Notes: generated from the sequence alone by a model not told the origin. 64,000 nt of DNA from Roseovarius sp. (GCF_027019125.1 NZ_JALUXE010000034.1:124001-188000), one strand, 5' to 3'. Numbered from the stretch's first letter, positions 25,477-34,562 are shown. Translations and numbers: made by a program.

Positions 25477-26410
25477 GGATATTCGCCAACTCCGCTACTT
25501 CATTGCCATCGCCGAAGCCCCCTCGCTCTCGGCGGCGGCGCATCGGCTGGGTGTGGCGCAACCCTCGCTCTCGCAGCATGTCGCACGGATGGAGGCCGAA
25601 CTTGGCGTGCGCCTGATCGACCGCTCGCCACGCGGCTCGATGCTGACCGCCGAAGGACAGGTTCTCTTGCGCCACGCGCGCGAGATCAGCGCCGCGATGT
25701 CACGTTGCGTGGACGAAATGCGCGATGCCTCGGGCGCGCCGCGCGGCAAGGTTGGTTTCGGTTTGCCGCCCTCGGTGTCGATGGTGCTGTCCGTGCCCCT
25801 GGCCGAAACCGTGCGGGTGGAATTGCCGGATATCCGCCTGCGCGTGGTCGAGGCCATGAGCGGATATATCAAGGCATGGGTCAGCGATGGCACCGTTGAC
25901 ATGGGCCTGATCTATGACCTTCAGGACGCGGATCATTTCCGGATCACGCATGTTCTGGATGAGCGTCTGCATGTCTATTCCGCCCCGGACAACTGGCCCT
26001 TTGGCACACCTCCCGGCACACCCGTGCCGCTCCACGCGCTGGAACCGCTTGACATGATCCTGCCTCAGGCCGCCCACGGCCTGCGCAAGACCATCGAGAG
26101 CTATGCCGCCCCGCTTGGCCTGCACCTCAACGTGCCCGTTGAGATGGACGCGATGACGCAAATCAAGGAACTGGTGGCGCGCGGCTCTGGTCATGCGATC
26201 TTTTCACCCTCGGCGGTGCATGATGCGGTGGCACGGGGCGAACTTGTCGGAGCGCCGATCACGGACCCCGACATGGTGCGGCCCGTCTATCTTGTCTCGA
26301 ATCCCGCCTTTCCAACCAGCCGCGCCAGCCGCGCGGTCGAGGCGATCACACTCGACGTGCTGCGCGATCTGGTGCGGCGAGGCATCTGGCAAGGTGAGCT
26401 GCGGCTATAG
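25475..26410 (+). CDS. LysR-family transcriptional regulator
   Basis: A 311-residue LysR protein. Residues 1-60 form the winged HTH (MDIRQLRYFIAIAEAPSLSA, then AAHRLGVAQPSLSQHVARMEAELG); residues about 90-300 form the inducer-binding domain. It is Nac/CynR-like in the wording of its HTH (LRYFIAIAE). The start at 25475 is the normal LysR start; an upstream in-frame codon would add six residues. It is divergent from the CaiB gene and co-directional with the acyl-CoA dehydrogenase and MaoC genes, so it probably controls both arms. The inducer is unknown. Confidence 0.92.
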   Translation: MDIRQLRYFIAIAEAPSLSAAAHRLGVAQPSLSQHVARMEAELGVRLIDRSPRGSMLTAEGQVLLRHAREISAAMSRCVDEMRDASGAPRGKVGFGLPPSVSMVLSVPLAETVRVELPDIRLRVVEAMSGYIKAWVSDGTVDMGLIYDLQDADHFRITHVLDERLHVYSAPDNWPFGTPPGTPVPLHALEPLDMILPQAAHGLRKTIESYAAPLGLHLNVPVEMDAMTQIKELVARGSGHAIFSPSAVHDAVARGELVGAPITDPDMVRPVYLVSNPAFPTSRASRAVEAITLDVLRDLVRRGIWQGELRL

Positions 26411-26498
26411 GCGCGGTCAATGGCCGCAAGCGGGCATTGATATTTCCGCTGGCATAAAAAACCTGTCACCTAGGGGCCGAGCATTGTGAGAGACGGAC

Positions 26499-27683
26499 AT
26501 GACATCTTTTGATCCAACGGCAGACTATGCCGACATCCGCGCAGGTGTGGCCCGCGTTTGCGCCGAGTTTCCCGGCGCCTACTGGCGCGATCTGGATGCG
26601 CGACGCGCCTATCCCAAGGACTTTGTCGATGCGCTGATCCGCGAGGGGTATCTGGCGGCGATGATTCCCGAGAAGTTCGGTGGATCTGGTCTTAACCTGA
26701 CAGCGGCGGCGGTCATTCTCGAGGAAATTCATCGCTCTGGCTGCAACGCCGCCGCCTGCCATGCGCAGATGTATACGATGGGCACCGTGCTGCGCCACGG
26801 GTCGGAGGCACAGAAGGCCGCCTATTTACCCGGTATCGCCGATGGTTCCTTGCGGCTTCAGGCCTTTGGCGTGACCGAGCCGACAAGCGGCACCGACACG
26901 CTGGCGCTGAAAACCACGGCGCGGCGGGACGGCGATGAATACGTGATCAACGGCCAGAAAATCTGGACCTCCCGGGTGGAACATTCGGACCTGATGGTCC
27001 TCTTGGCGCGCACGACCCCGCGCGAAGAGGCGAAATCGAAAACCGATGGCCTGTCGGTGTTCCTGATCGACCTGCGCGGCCAAGTCGGGAACGGCATCGA
27101 CATCCGCCCCATTCGAACCATGATCAATCACGCCACCACCGAAGTGTTTTTTGACAACCTGCGTATTCCGGCGGACTGTCTGGTCGGCGAGGAGGGCAAA
27201 GGGTTTCGCTACATCCTCTCGGGCATGAATTCCGAGCGTATTCTCATTGCCGCCGAATGTATCGGGGATGCCAAGTGGTTCCTCAAGACCGGCGCGGACT
27301 ATGCCCGCGAGCGGGTGGTGTTTGGCGCGCCCATCGGGGTCAATCAGGGCGTGCAGTTTCCGCTGGCCCGCGCACATGCGCATCTGATGGCCGCCGAAGC
27401 GATCGTTTATCGCGCTGCCGCAATGTATGATGCAGGGCTGAATCCCGGTGTCGAGGCCAATACTGCAAAGCTTCTTGCGTCCGAGGCAAGCTGGGAAGCG
27501 GGCGAGGCCTGCATGCAGACCCATGGCGGCTTTGCCTTTGCCGAGGAATATGATGTCGAGCGCAAGTGGCGCGAGGCGCGGCTCTATCAGATTGCGCCGA
27601 TTTCGACCAATCTGATCCTGTGCCATATTGCAGAGCAGGTACTGGGCCTGCCAAAGTCCTACGGACCAGGACGCGGGCAATAG
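26499..27683 (+). CDS. acyl-CoA dehydrogenase
   Basis: A 394-residue FAD enzyme that forms a 2,3-double bond in an acyl-CoA. Seen: LQAFGVTEPTSGTDTLALKT (FAD-contact motif), YVINGQKIWTSRVEHSDLMV, ILSGMNSERILIAAECIGDA, RVVFGAPIGVNQGVQFPLA and the C-terminal MQTHGGFAFAEEYDVERKWREARL. The catalytic Glu expected near the C-terminal third was not fixed. The substrate is unknown but is likely the CoA ester made by the CaiB-type enzyme. Nine bases separate its stop from the MaoC gene. Confidence 0.92.
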   Translation: MTSFDPTADYADIRAGVARVCAEFPGAYWRDLDARRAYPKDFVDALIREGYLAAMIPEKFGGSGLNLTAAAVILEEIHRSGCNAAACHAQMYTMGTVLRHGSEAQKAAYLPGIADGSLRLQAFGVTEPTSGTDTLALKTTARRDGDEYVINGQKIWTSRVEHSDLMVLLARTTPREEAKSKTDGLSVFLIDLRGQVGNGIDIRPIRTMINHATTEVFFDNLRIPADCLVGEEGKGFRYILSGMNSERILIAAECIGDAKWFLKTGADYARERVVFGAPIGVNQGVQFPLARAHAHLMAAEAIVYRAAAMYDAGLNPGVEANTAKLLASEASWEAGEACMQTHGGFAFAEEYDVERKWREARLYQIAPISTNLILCHIAEQVLGLPKSYGPGRGQ

Positions 27684-27692
27684 GGGAACGGA

Positions 27693-28511
27693 ATGAACGA
27701 TTACGCGGATTGGATCGGGCGCAGCTATAGCCGGTCAGAACCAATTTCCGAGCGCTTGGTGCGGGAATACCGTGCCACGCTGGCTGGCACTTTGGCCGAA
27801 GCAGAGATGCCGGTTGGGCTGCATTGGTGTCTGGTTCCCGATACGGTCACGCCGGATCAGCTGGGGCGCGATTGTCATCCCAAGACGGGGATTTTCCTGC
27901 CTGCCCTGCCCCTGCCCCGCCGCATGTGGGCTGGAGGAGAGATCGAGTTTCACGCGCCTTTTGCCCCCGGCGATCTGGTGACACGAGAGACGACGATCGA
28001 CGATGTGACATTCAAGGAGGGGCGCAGCGGCAAGCTGGGCTTTGTCACACAGCGGCACGTTTACAGTGTAGGCGGCACGGCGCGCCTGACCGAGCGGCAG
28101 GATATCGTCTATCGCGAAGACCCCAAGCCGGGACAGGCCAAGGCACCAGAGCCCGCCGAGGAATGGACCAACGCAACCGCGTGGCAGATTACGCCGGATT
28201 CGACCCTTCTTTTCCGGTTCTCGTCGCTCACGTTCAATGGCCACCGCATTCATTACGACCACCCCTATGCAACCGGGGTTGAGGGATACGAGGGGCTGGT
28301 GGTGCATGGTCCGATGCAGGCGGTCTGGATGATGAATCTGGCGACGCATATCCTGGGCCGCCTTCCCACGCGGTTCACCTATCGCGGCCTCACCCCGCTC
28401 ATCTGCAACCTGCCCGTGGCGATCGAGGCGCGCGAGACTGAGGGTGGCCTCGACCTGCGGGTACGGCGCGTGGGTGATGGGGTGGCGACCATGGCCGCGC
28501 GGGCCGCATGA
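27693..28511 (+). CDS. MaoC/FAS1-like dehydratase, mesaconyl-C4-CoA hydratase type
   Basis: A 272-residue double hot-dog hydratase. The N-terminal half resembles the MaoC_dehydrat_N domain (WCLVPDTVTPDQLGRDCHP, then FLPALPLPRRMWAGGEIEFH). The C-terminal half has LLFRFSSLTFNGHRIHYDHPYA, the catalytic hydratase stretch with the HRIHYD signature, and GLVVHGPMQAVWMMNLA. Homologues include 3-methylfumaryl/mesaconyl-C4-CoA hydratases and HTD2. It likely adds water to the product of the neighbouring acyl-CoA dehydrogenase. Spacing to that gene is nine bases, so it is in the same operon. No lyase for the final cleavage is visible here. Confidence 0.85.
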   Translation: MNDYADWIGRSYSRSEPISERLVREYRATLAGTLAEAEMPVGLHWCLVPDTVTPDQLGRDCHPKTGIFLPALPLPRRMWAGGEIEFHAPFAPGDLVTRETTIDDVTFKEGRSGKLGFVTQRHVYSVGGTARLTERQDIVYREDPKPGQAKAPEPAEEWTNATAWQITPDSTLLFRFSSLTFNGHRIHYDHPYATGVEGYEGLVVHGPMQAVWMMNLATHILGRLPTRFTYRGLTPLICNLPVAIEARETEGGLDLRVRRVGDGVATMAARAA

Positions 28512-28522
28512 GATAGATTGAC

Positions 28523-28542
28523 ATAACTAGAAAACTAGTTAT
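28523..28542 (+). promoter_or_regulatory. ArsR-type operator palindrome
   Basis: ATAACTAG-AAAA-CTAGTTAT is an exact 8-bp inverted repeat ten bases before the arsR-like ATG, in an AT-rich pocket. Size and place fit autorepression by the ArsR protein, with derepression on metal or metalloid binding (inference). Confidence 0.75.
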
Positions 28543-28551
28543 ATTAAACCC

Positions 28552-28869
28552 ATGAGCACAACAAGCCCCACCGCCCGCGCCCTTGCCGCTCTTGGCCATG
28601 ACACGCGCCTTGCAGTCTTTCGACTGTTGGTGCGTGCGGGCGAAGAAGGGCTGAACGTGGGCGAGATCGGGCAACATCTGGACCAGGCGCCCTCGACCCT
28701 CGCGCATCACCTGTCGGCCTTGGTCGACTCTGGCTTGGTGGTGCAAGAGCGGCAGGGGCGTACGGTGATCAATCGCGTGGACTATGCCGCCATGCGGCGG
28801 ACACTTAATTTCCTGACATCGGAATGCTGCACCGGGGTAAAACTGACCAAGACTGAAAACGCTGCCTGA
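28552..28869 (+). CDS. ArsR-family regulator
   Basis: A 105-residue winged-helix repressor: LAALGHDTRLAVFRLLVRAG, then VGEIGQHLDQAPSTLAHHLSALVDSGLVVQERQGRTV, the ArsR HTH with wing. Near the C-terminus lies NFLTSECCTG; the adjacent Cys pair could bind a soft metal or metalloid, though it differs from the classical ELCVCDL site. It is first in an operon with a permease and a transglutaminase-like protein, behind a near-perfect operator. Confidence 0.9.
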   Translation: MSTTSPTARALAALGHDTRLAVFRLLVRAGEEGLNVGEIGQHLDQAPSTLAHHLSALVDSGLVVQERQGRTVINRVDYAAMRRTLNFLTSECCTGVKLTKTENAA

Positions 28870-28909
28870 ACGCTATTTTTTACCCCAAATAAACGACTTT
28901 TCTAGGGAT

Positions 28910-29965
28910 ATGGACATGACAGACTCGAGCCTGCCTCAACCCCGCGCCGCGGCCCTGTTCCGACGCGCATGGAAAGAGCACCGCATCTGGCTGATGTCGG
29001 CGCTGATCTTGATCGTTCTTGCGGTCTTTGACGCGACACAGGCGCGCGCCACGCTCGCCTTTACGGCCGACGCGCTGCTCGGCACCGCGCCGTTTCTCTT
29101 GCTCTCCATCGGCATCGCAGCCTGGGCCACTGCAACCGGTGCGGATAATCTGATCGCCCGCGCCTTTACCGGCGCGCCCGCCGTGATGATCCTGCTTGCG
29201 GCCTTGGCGGGGGGGCTCTCGCCCTTTTGCTCTTGCGGGGTGATTCCGCTGATCGCAGCGCTTTTGGCAATGGGCGTACCACTCTCGGCGGTCATGGCCT
29301 TCTGGCTTGCCTCGCCGGTCATGGACCCGTCGATGTTTGTGCTGACAACCGGTGTTCTGGGGCTGGAATTTGCCATTGCCAAGACGCTCGCCGCCATCGG
29401 TCTGGGGCTTATGGGGGGATGGGTCGTGCATCTGTTGGGCCGCGCCGGGGGGCTGAGTGATCCGCTGCGCGATGGAATCGGCAACGGCGGTTGTGGCGGC
29501 AGCAAAGTGCGCGCACCCAAACCTGTCGTCTGGCGCTTTTGGACCGATCCGGCGCGCAGGGCCAAGTTCGGCCGTGAGGCGCTGAATGTGACCCTGTTTC
29601 TGCTGAAATGGCTGACTCTGGCCTTTATACTGGAGAGCCTCATGCTCGCCTTTATCCCGGCAGAGACCATCACGCAGGCGCTTGGGGGCACCGGCATTAT
29701 CCCGATCCTGTTGGGCACTCTGATCGGCGTGCCTGCCTATCTGAATGGTTACGCCGCCCTTCCGCTGGTCGGCGGGTTGATTGGCCAGGGCATGGCCCCC
29801 GGTGCCGGTCTCGCCTTTCTCGTGGCCGGTGGCGTCACGTCCTTGCCGGCGGCCATCGCAGTCTGGGCCTTGGTCAAGCCACGGGTTTTCGCGCTCTACA
29901 TCGCACTGTCGCTCACCGGGGCGTTTGCGGCGGGCCTGATCTTTCAACTCTGGAACATGGCATGA
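28910..29965 (+). CDS. DUF318/ArsP-like permease with a CSCG motif
   Basis: A 351-residue inner-membrane protein with about eight to ten helices in two homologous halves. LSPFCSCGVIPLIAALLAMGVPLSAVMAFWLASP carries the conserved FCSCG of the predicted-permease family to which the organoarsenical exporter ArsP belongs; the second half repeats it as GVPAYLNGYAALPLVGGL. A Gly/Cys stretch NGGCGGSKV lies in the central loop. The ArsR gene in front suggests metal or metalloid export; the actual substrate is unknown. The stop overlaps the next start by ATGA. Confidence 0.85.
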   Translation: MDMTDSSLPQPRAAALFRRAWKEHRIWLMSALILIVLAVFDATQARATLAFTADALLGTAPFLLLSIGIAAWATATGADNLIARAFTGAPAVMILLAALAGGLSPFCSCGVIPLIAALLAMGVPLSAVMAFWLASPVMDPSMFVLTTGVLGLEFAIAKTLAAIGLGLMGGWVVHLLGRAGGLSDPLRDGIGNGGCGGSKVRAPKPVVWRFWTDPARRAKFGREALNVTLFLLKWLTLAFILESLMLAFIPAETITQALGGTGIIPILLGTLIGVPAYLNGYAALPLVGGLIGQGMAPGAGLAFLVAGGVTSLPAAIAVWALVKPRVFALYIALSLTGAFAAGLIFQLWNMA

Positions 29966-30795
29966 GACAGTTGCAGATTGAGGTGAGCGGCCTTGAGCCC
30001 GGCGCGCGCCTGCTGGCCCCGGCCGGCATGTGCAGCCCTCAAAACGCGGTAACACGGGCAAGCGTGACCGGCGGGCGGATCATCGACGTCGCGCTAGAGG
30101 CCGAATTGGGCCTTGCGGCACTCTGGATCGAGGCGGCGGACGAAACTGTCACCCTCACCCATACCCTCGGCTCTGCGCCCGAGGCCCAAGACTATCCCGC
30201 GGCGGTCTATACCCCACGCGTCACCCGCTATACCGTCGCTGCCGATGATCTGGCCGAGGCCAGCCGCACCATTGCCACCAAGGCAGGCGGAGGGCGCGCG
30301 GGCATCGACGCATTGGTCGCCGAGGCTGAGGCGCGTTTCTCCTACGATCATCCCGAGGCGCGGTTCAATGATGAGGCCGAAGCAGTGCCCTACCTCTCAT
30401 GCGGCACAACGCCCGGCTCTTGCGTGGATATCAACACCTATCTCGTCGCCAGCCTGCGCGCGGCGGGCTATGAGGCGGGCTATGTCTATGGCTACTTCTT
30501 TCCGGCGGAAAAGGGGGGCACCACCCATGACATGCATTGCTGGGTTGTCACCCGCCATGCAGGCGAGGTGCTAGACTGGGACATCGCGCATCACATGAAG
30601 GCGGGGCTTGGACCCACAAAACCCGGTCTCAATCCGCGTCCCGGTTGGCGTGTCGCGCTCGGGCATTCGATGGGTCACGGCTATGACATGGGCGACACGA
30701 TGGCCCGCCTCAAACTCCTGGCCGAGCCGATACAGCCGGGGCCGGACGGCACATGGCGGAAACTGCCCATCATCGCGCGGCTGCCCGCGACCTGA
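29962..30795 (+). CDS. transglutaminase-like cysteine-protease-fold protein
   Basis: A 277-residue cytosolic protein with no signal peptide. The C-terminal half is a transglutaminase-like core: nucleophile Cys in TPGSCVDINTYLVASLRAAGYEAGYVYGY, His in TTHDMHCWVVT and Asp in VLDWDIAHHM form the expected catalytic triad. The first about 100 residues are a beta-rich N-domain. Such proteins are peptidases, amidases or hydrolases. It shares an ATGA overlap with the permease, so it belongs to the ArsR operon, an odd partner for a metal efflux system. The terminator at 30826 closes the operon. Confidence 0.82.
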   Translation: MRQLQIEVSGLEPGARLLAPAGMCSPQNAVTRASVTGGRIIDVALEAELGLAALWIEAADETVTLTHTLGSAPEAQDYPAAVYTPRVTRYTVAADDLAEASRTIATKAGGGRAGIDALVAEAEARFSYDHPEARFNDEAEAVPYLSCGTTPGSCVDINTYLVASLRAAGYEAGYVYGYFFPAEKGGTTHDMHCWVVTRHAGEVLDWDIAHHMKAGLGPTKPGLNPRPGWRVALGHSMGHGYDMGDTMARLKLLAEPIQPGPDGTWRKLPIIARLPAT

Positions 30796-30825
30796 CCCTT
30801 GCAGAGCTGCCTGCATTTTGAGCAT

Positions 30826-30862
30826 AAACCGCTGGGAGTCTGCCTCTCAGCGGTTTAGTTTT
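30826..30862 (+). terminator. terminator of the arsR-permease-transglutaminase operon
   Basis: AAACCGCTG-N13-CAGCGGTTT is an exact 9-bp stem 30 bp after the stop, followed by AGTTTT. Strong candidate rho-independent terminator. Confidence 0.85.
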
Positions 30863-30919
30863 GCCCAATGGTAAATTTCTGTAGAAAATTGACCGGATAA
30901 ATTTTACCAATTGGTAAAA
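30859..30919 (+). promoter_or_regulatory. paired palindromic operators before the BMP importer operon
   Basis: TTTTACCAATTGGTAAAA (30902-30919) is a perfect 18-bp palindrome. A degenerate copy, TTTTGCCCAATGGTAAAT, lies at 30859-30876, about four helical turns upstream. Both flank AT-rich DNA that should hold the promoter. The binding protein is not encoded nearby on either side; the ACCAAT-like core resembles GntR-family operators. Confidence 0.65.
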
Positions 30920-30955
30920 CCAAAAAGACTGCCCACTGACAACATGGAGATCAAC

Positions 30956-31972
30956 ATGACACGCCTGCCACTTTCTCGCCGTCGCTTTATGGCCACCACG
31001 GCCGGCGCCGCGCTCATCGCCGGGGCCTCTGGCCTGCGCTCGCCGCTGCGCGCCGCCGAACCGATCAAGACCGCCGGTATCTACACGGTGCCCGTCGAAC
31101 AACAATGGGTCAGCCGGATTCACAAGGCCGCCATGACCGCGCAAGAGCGGGGCGATGTCGAGTATGTCTATTCCGAGAATGTCTCGAACACCGATTACGC
31201 CCGTGTCATGCGCGAATATGCCGAACAGGGCTACAAGCTCATCATCGGTGAGGTCTTCGCGGTCGAGCAAGAAGCGCGCGAAGTGGCCGCCGATTACCCC
31301 GATATCGCCTTCCTGATGGGGTCGAGCTTCAAGGAGGACCCGGCGCTGGCGAATTTCGCGGTGTTCGACAACTATATTCAGGACGCCTCTTACCTCTCGG
31401 GCATCATTGCGGGCGCGATGACCAAGACCGCCAATATCGGCATGGTCGGCGGTTTCCCGATCCCCGAGGTCAACCGCCTGATGCACGCCTTCATGGCCGG
31501 TGCCCGTGAAATGAACCCCGAGATCAAGTTCCAGGTGAGCTTTATCGGGTCCTGGTTCGATCCGCCCAAGGCCAAGGAAACCGCTTTTGCCATGATCGAG
31601 GGGGGTGCGGACATGCTCTATGCCGAACGCTTTGGCGTGTCGGATGCGGCGCAGGAAAAGGGCGTGTTGGCCATCGGCAACGTGATCGACACCCAAGCCG
31701 ACTATCCCGAAACGGTCGTCGCCTCGGCACTCTGGCATTTCGAACCGACGCTTGATGCGGCGATTGCCGCTGTGAACGCGGGCAATTTCACAGCCGCCGA
31801 CTACGGCGTCTATTCCTTCATGAAGGCAGGCGGATGCTCTCTGGCGCCGCTTGGGACCTTCGAGGGCAAGGTGCCCGAGGCGGCACTGGCGCTGGTGGCA
31901 GAACGCGAGGCGGCGATCAAGGCGGGCACCTTTACCGTCGAGATCAACGACGAAGAGCCGAAATCCTCGTAA
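30956..31972 (+). CDS. BMP-family ABC importer binding protein (nucleoside/nucleobase type)
   Basis: A 338-residue periplasmic binding protein of the Bmp/PnrA family. The N-terminus MTRLPLSRRRFMATTAGAALIAGASG has Arg-Arg before a hydrophobic core and looks like a Tat signal. Family marks are AGIYTVPVEQQWVSRIHKAA, EYAEQGYKLIIGEVFAVEQEA, NYIQDASYLSGIIAGAMTKT and IGMVGGFPIPEVNRLMHAFMAGA. GGAG seven bases before ATG 30956 is preferred over an upstream in-frame Met. It is followed directly by the ATPase, two permeases and a deaminase, so the ligand is likely a purine or pyrimidine nucleoside or base. Confidence 0.9.
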   Translation: MTRLPLSRRRFMATTAGAALIAGASGLRSPLRAAEPIKTAGIYTVPVEQQWVSRIHKAAMTAQERGDVEYVYSENVSNTDYARVMREYAEQGYKLIIGEVFAVEQEAREVAADYPDIAFLMGSSFKEDPALANFAVFDNYIQDASYLSGIIAGAMTKTANIGMVGGFPIPEVNRLMHAFMAGAREMNPEIKFQVSFIGSWFDPPKAKETAFAMIEGGADMLYAERFGVSDAAQEKGVLAIGNVIDTQADYPETVVASALWHFEPTLDAAIAAVNAGNFTAADYGVYSFMKAGGCSLAPLGTFEGKVPEAALALVAEREAAIKAGTFTVEINDEEPKSS

Positions 31973-33520
31973 ATGACAGGCGCAGATACGGCGCAGGTCG
32001 TTCTGCGCCTTGACAGGATCACCAAGCGTTTCGGCGCGCTCACCGCGAATGACGCGGTGAGCCTCGACCTGCATCGAGGCGAGGTCGTGGCCCTCCTGGG
32101 GGAAAACGGTGCGGGCAAAACCACGCTGATGAACATCCTGTTCGGCCAGTATACCGCCGATGAGGGACAGGTGATGGTGATGGGACAGGCCCTGCCCCCC
32201 GGCAATCCCCGTGCCGCATTGGAGGCGGGCGTGGGTATGGTGCATCAGCACTTCACGCTGGCCGACAACCTCACCGTTCTGGAGAACGTCACGCTAGGCA
32301 CCGAGCCGCTTTGGCGCTGGCGCTCGGAGCGTGCCGCCGCGCGCACCAAGATCGCAAGGCTTTCCGCCGATTTTCACCTGGCGGTCGATCCTGACGCGCG
32401 TGTCGGTAGCCTGACCGTGGGGGAACGGCAGCGGGTCGAGATCCTCAAGGCGCTCTACCGCGAAGCGCGTATTCTCATTCTCGATGAGCCGACCGCCGTT
32501 CTGACTCCACAGGAAACAGACGATCTCTTTGCTACCCTGCGCGAGGCGGTGGCCAAGGGCCTCTCGATCGTGTTCATCAGCCACAAGCTGCATGAGGTGA
32601 TGGATATTGCCCACCGGGTCGTGATCCTGCGCCATGGCAAGGTGGTGGCCGAGATGGAAACCGCCAATACCGACCGTCACGCGCTTGCCGCTGCTATGGT
32701 CGGCAGTGACGTCAGCGCGCCACGGGTTGCCCCCGGCACGCCTGGCGCGCCACTCTTGCAATTGCACGCCGTCACCACGGCCGACCGGGGCAGCGCGCCG
32801 GGGTTGAAATCCCTGAACCTCGCCCTGCGCGCAGGCCAGATCACCGGCCTTGCCGGAGTTTCCGGCAACGGGCAAGCGGCGCTGGCCGATGTGATTGCCG
32901 GTCTCAGCATCCCTGCGTCGGGTCGGCTGGATCTGGGCGGCGCGGAAATGGCGCAATGGAGCCCACGCGCCGCAGTCGAGCACGGGATCGCGCGTATCCC
33001 CGAAGACAGGCACAAAACCGGCACAATCGCCGATTTCTCCCTCACCGAGAATGCCATTCTGGAGAGCTATCACAAACCCCCGATGAGTCGCGCGGGTTGG
33101 ATGAGCTGGCCCCGCGCCGAGGCCGAGACACAGGCGATCATCAAAGGCTACGACATTCGCTGCCCAGGGCCAGATACACGCATTCGCCTGCTCTCGGGCG
33201 GCAACATGCAGAAACTGATCCTTGGCCGCGTGCTCGAGGCCAATCCGCGTATCATCCTCGCCAACCAGCCCGTGCGCGGACTGGACATCGGCGCCGTCAA
33301 CTATGTGCATGAACAGTTGCTCAAGGCCCGCGACCGGGGCGCGGCGGTGCTTCTGATTTCCGAAGATCTGGACGAGATCATGGCGCTCTCGGACGTGATC
33401 CATGTGATGTCCGAAGGTCGCCTCTCGCCCGAATTTGCGCGCGGCACGATGACCCCTGCCGAACTGGGCGTCTGGATGGCGGGTCACGGGTTTGAAGCGG
33501 GGGTGGCACATGCGTCTTGA
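31973..33520 (+). CDS. BMP-type ABC importer ATPase, two fused ATP-binding domains
   Basis: A 515-residue duplicated ATPase of the sugar/nucleoside (RbsA/YufO-like) type. The first domain is complete: Walker A GENGAGKTTLMN, signature LTVGERQRVEILKAL, Walker B LILDEPTAVL. The second has a changed Walker A (GVSGNGQAAL, without the Lys-Thr), with LSGGNMQKLILGRVL and IILANQPVRGLD, as is usual for this family. It starts directly after the binding-protein stop and overlaps the first permease by 11 bp. Confidence 0.92.
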   Translation: MTGADTAQVVLRLDRITKRFGALTANDAVSLDLHRGEVVALLGENGAGKTTLMNILFGQYTADEGQVMVMGQALPPGNPRAALEAGVGMVHQHFTLADNLTVLENVTLGTEPLWRWRSERAAARTKIARLSADFHLAVDPDARVGSLTVGERQRVEILKALYREARILILDEPTAVLTPQETDDLFATLREAVAKGLSIVFISHKLHEVMDIAHRVVILRHGKVVAEMETANTDRHALAAAMVGSDVSAPRVAPGTPGAPLLQLHAVTTADRGSAPGLKSLNLALRAGQITGLAGVSGNGQAALADVIAGLSIPASGRLDLGGAEMAQWSPRAAVEHGIARIPEDRHKTGTIADFSLTENAILESYHKPPMSRAGWMSWPRAEAETQAIIKGYDIRCPGPDTRIRLLSGGNMQKLILGRVLEANPRIILANQPVRGLDIGAVNYVHEQLLKARDRGAAVLLISEDLDEIMALSDVIHVMSEGRLSPEFARGTMTPAELGVWMAGHGFEAGVAHAS

Positions 33521-34559
33521 ACCCATCGCCAACCCGAGCCTCGCGCGCAGCACTCTGCCGCCCGTGCTGGCGATTGCCGCAACGGTGATCGTGGCCTCGC
33601 TTTTGGCGATGCTGGCGGGGGCCAATCCCTTTGCCGTATTGGGATTGATCCTCAAAGGCGCGGCGGGATCAAAATTCGCGGTGTTAGAGACACTCAACCG
33701 CGCCACGCCGCTCATTTTCACCGGGCTTGCCGTGGCCGTTGCATTCCGTGCCCGGCTCTGGAACATCGGCGCGGAGGCACAGCTCTATGCCGGGGCCCTG
33801 ATGACGGTGGTCCTTGGAACTGGCGCGTTGCCATGGTCTGCCACAGCGCTCTTGCCCACGCTGGTCCTCGTGTCGATGTTGGCGGGCGCGGCTGTTCTGC
33901 TCGTCCCCGCGCTGCTCAAGGTACGGTTTGGCGTTGATGAGGTGGTCACGACGCTCCTCTTCAACTTCATCTTTCTCCTCTTCATCTCACTCCTGCTGGA
34001 AGGACCGCTCAAGGACCCGATGGGCATGGGCTGGCCCAAATCCGAACGCCTGATTGCCGAGGCGCGCCTGCCGCGTATCGTCGAGGGTCTGCGCCTGCAT
34101 TGGGGCTTTGCGCTGGCTCTCATCTCGGCCGCGCTCGTTTGGGTGATCCAGCGACGAACAACCCTGGGCTATGAAATGCGCGCCGTTGGCCTCAATCGTG
34201 AGGCAGCGCGCTTTGCGGGTATCCCGGTCAACGCGGTACTGATCAAGACGGCGCTTCTGTCGGGTGGCCTTGCGGCGCTCGCCGGTTTCTCGGAGGTGGC
34301 AGGCGTCAAGGGCAGCCTCACGCTCGATCTCAGCCCCGGCTTTGGCTATACCGGGATCATTGTGGCGATGCTGGCGCTGCTCAATCCGCTCGGCGTCATC
34401 GCTGCCGCCCTCTTCGTGGCGGGTATCTTCGTGGGTGCCGACAGCATGAGCCGCGCCGTGGGCGTGCCGACCTATCTGGCCGATATCATGCTGGCGACAG
34501 CACTCTTGCTCATGGTGCTGGCGATATTGCTCACGCGATTCCGGGTGGTGAGGGAATAG
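33510..34559 (+). CDS. BMP-type ABC importer permease 1
   Basis: A 349-residue inner-membrane permease (BPD_transp_2 type, YufP-like) with about nine helices. Seen: LNRATPLIFTGLAVAVAFRARLWNIGAEAQLYAGAL, LLPTLVLVSMLAGAAVLLVPALLKVRFGVDEVVTTLL and AVGLNREAARFAGIPVNAVLIKTALLSGGLAAL. The start is at 33510 inside the ATPase end, so translation is coupled. Confidence 0.92.
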   Translation: MRLEPIANPSLARSTLPPVLAIAATVIVASLLAMLAGANPFAVLGLILKGAAGSKFAVLETLNRATPLIFTGLAVAVAFRARLWNIGAEAQLYAGALMTVVLGTGALPWSATALLPTLVLVSMLAGAAVLLVPALLKVRFGVDEVVTTLLFNFIFLLFISLLLEGPLKDPMGMGWPKSERLIAEARLPRIVEGLRLHWGFALALISAALVWVIQRRTTLGYEMRAVGLNREAARFAGIPVNAVLIKTALLSGGLAALAGFSEVAGVKGSLTLDLSPGFGYTGIIVAMLALLNPLGVIAAALFVAGIFVGADSMSRAVGVPTYLADIMLATALLLMVLAILLTRFRVVRE

Positions 34560-34562
34560 CGC

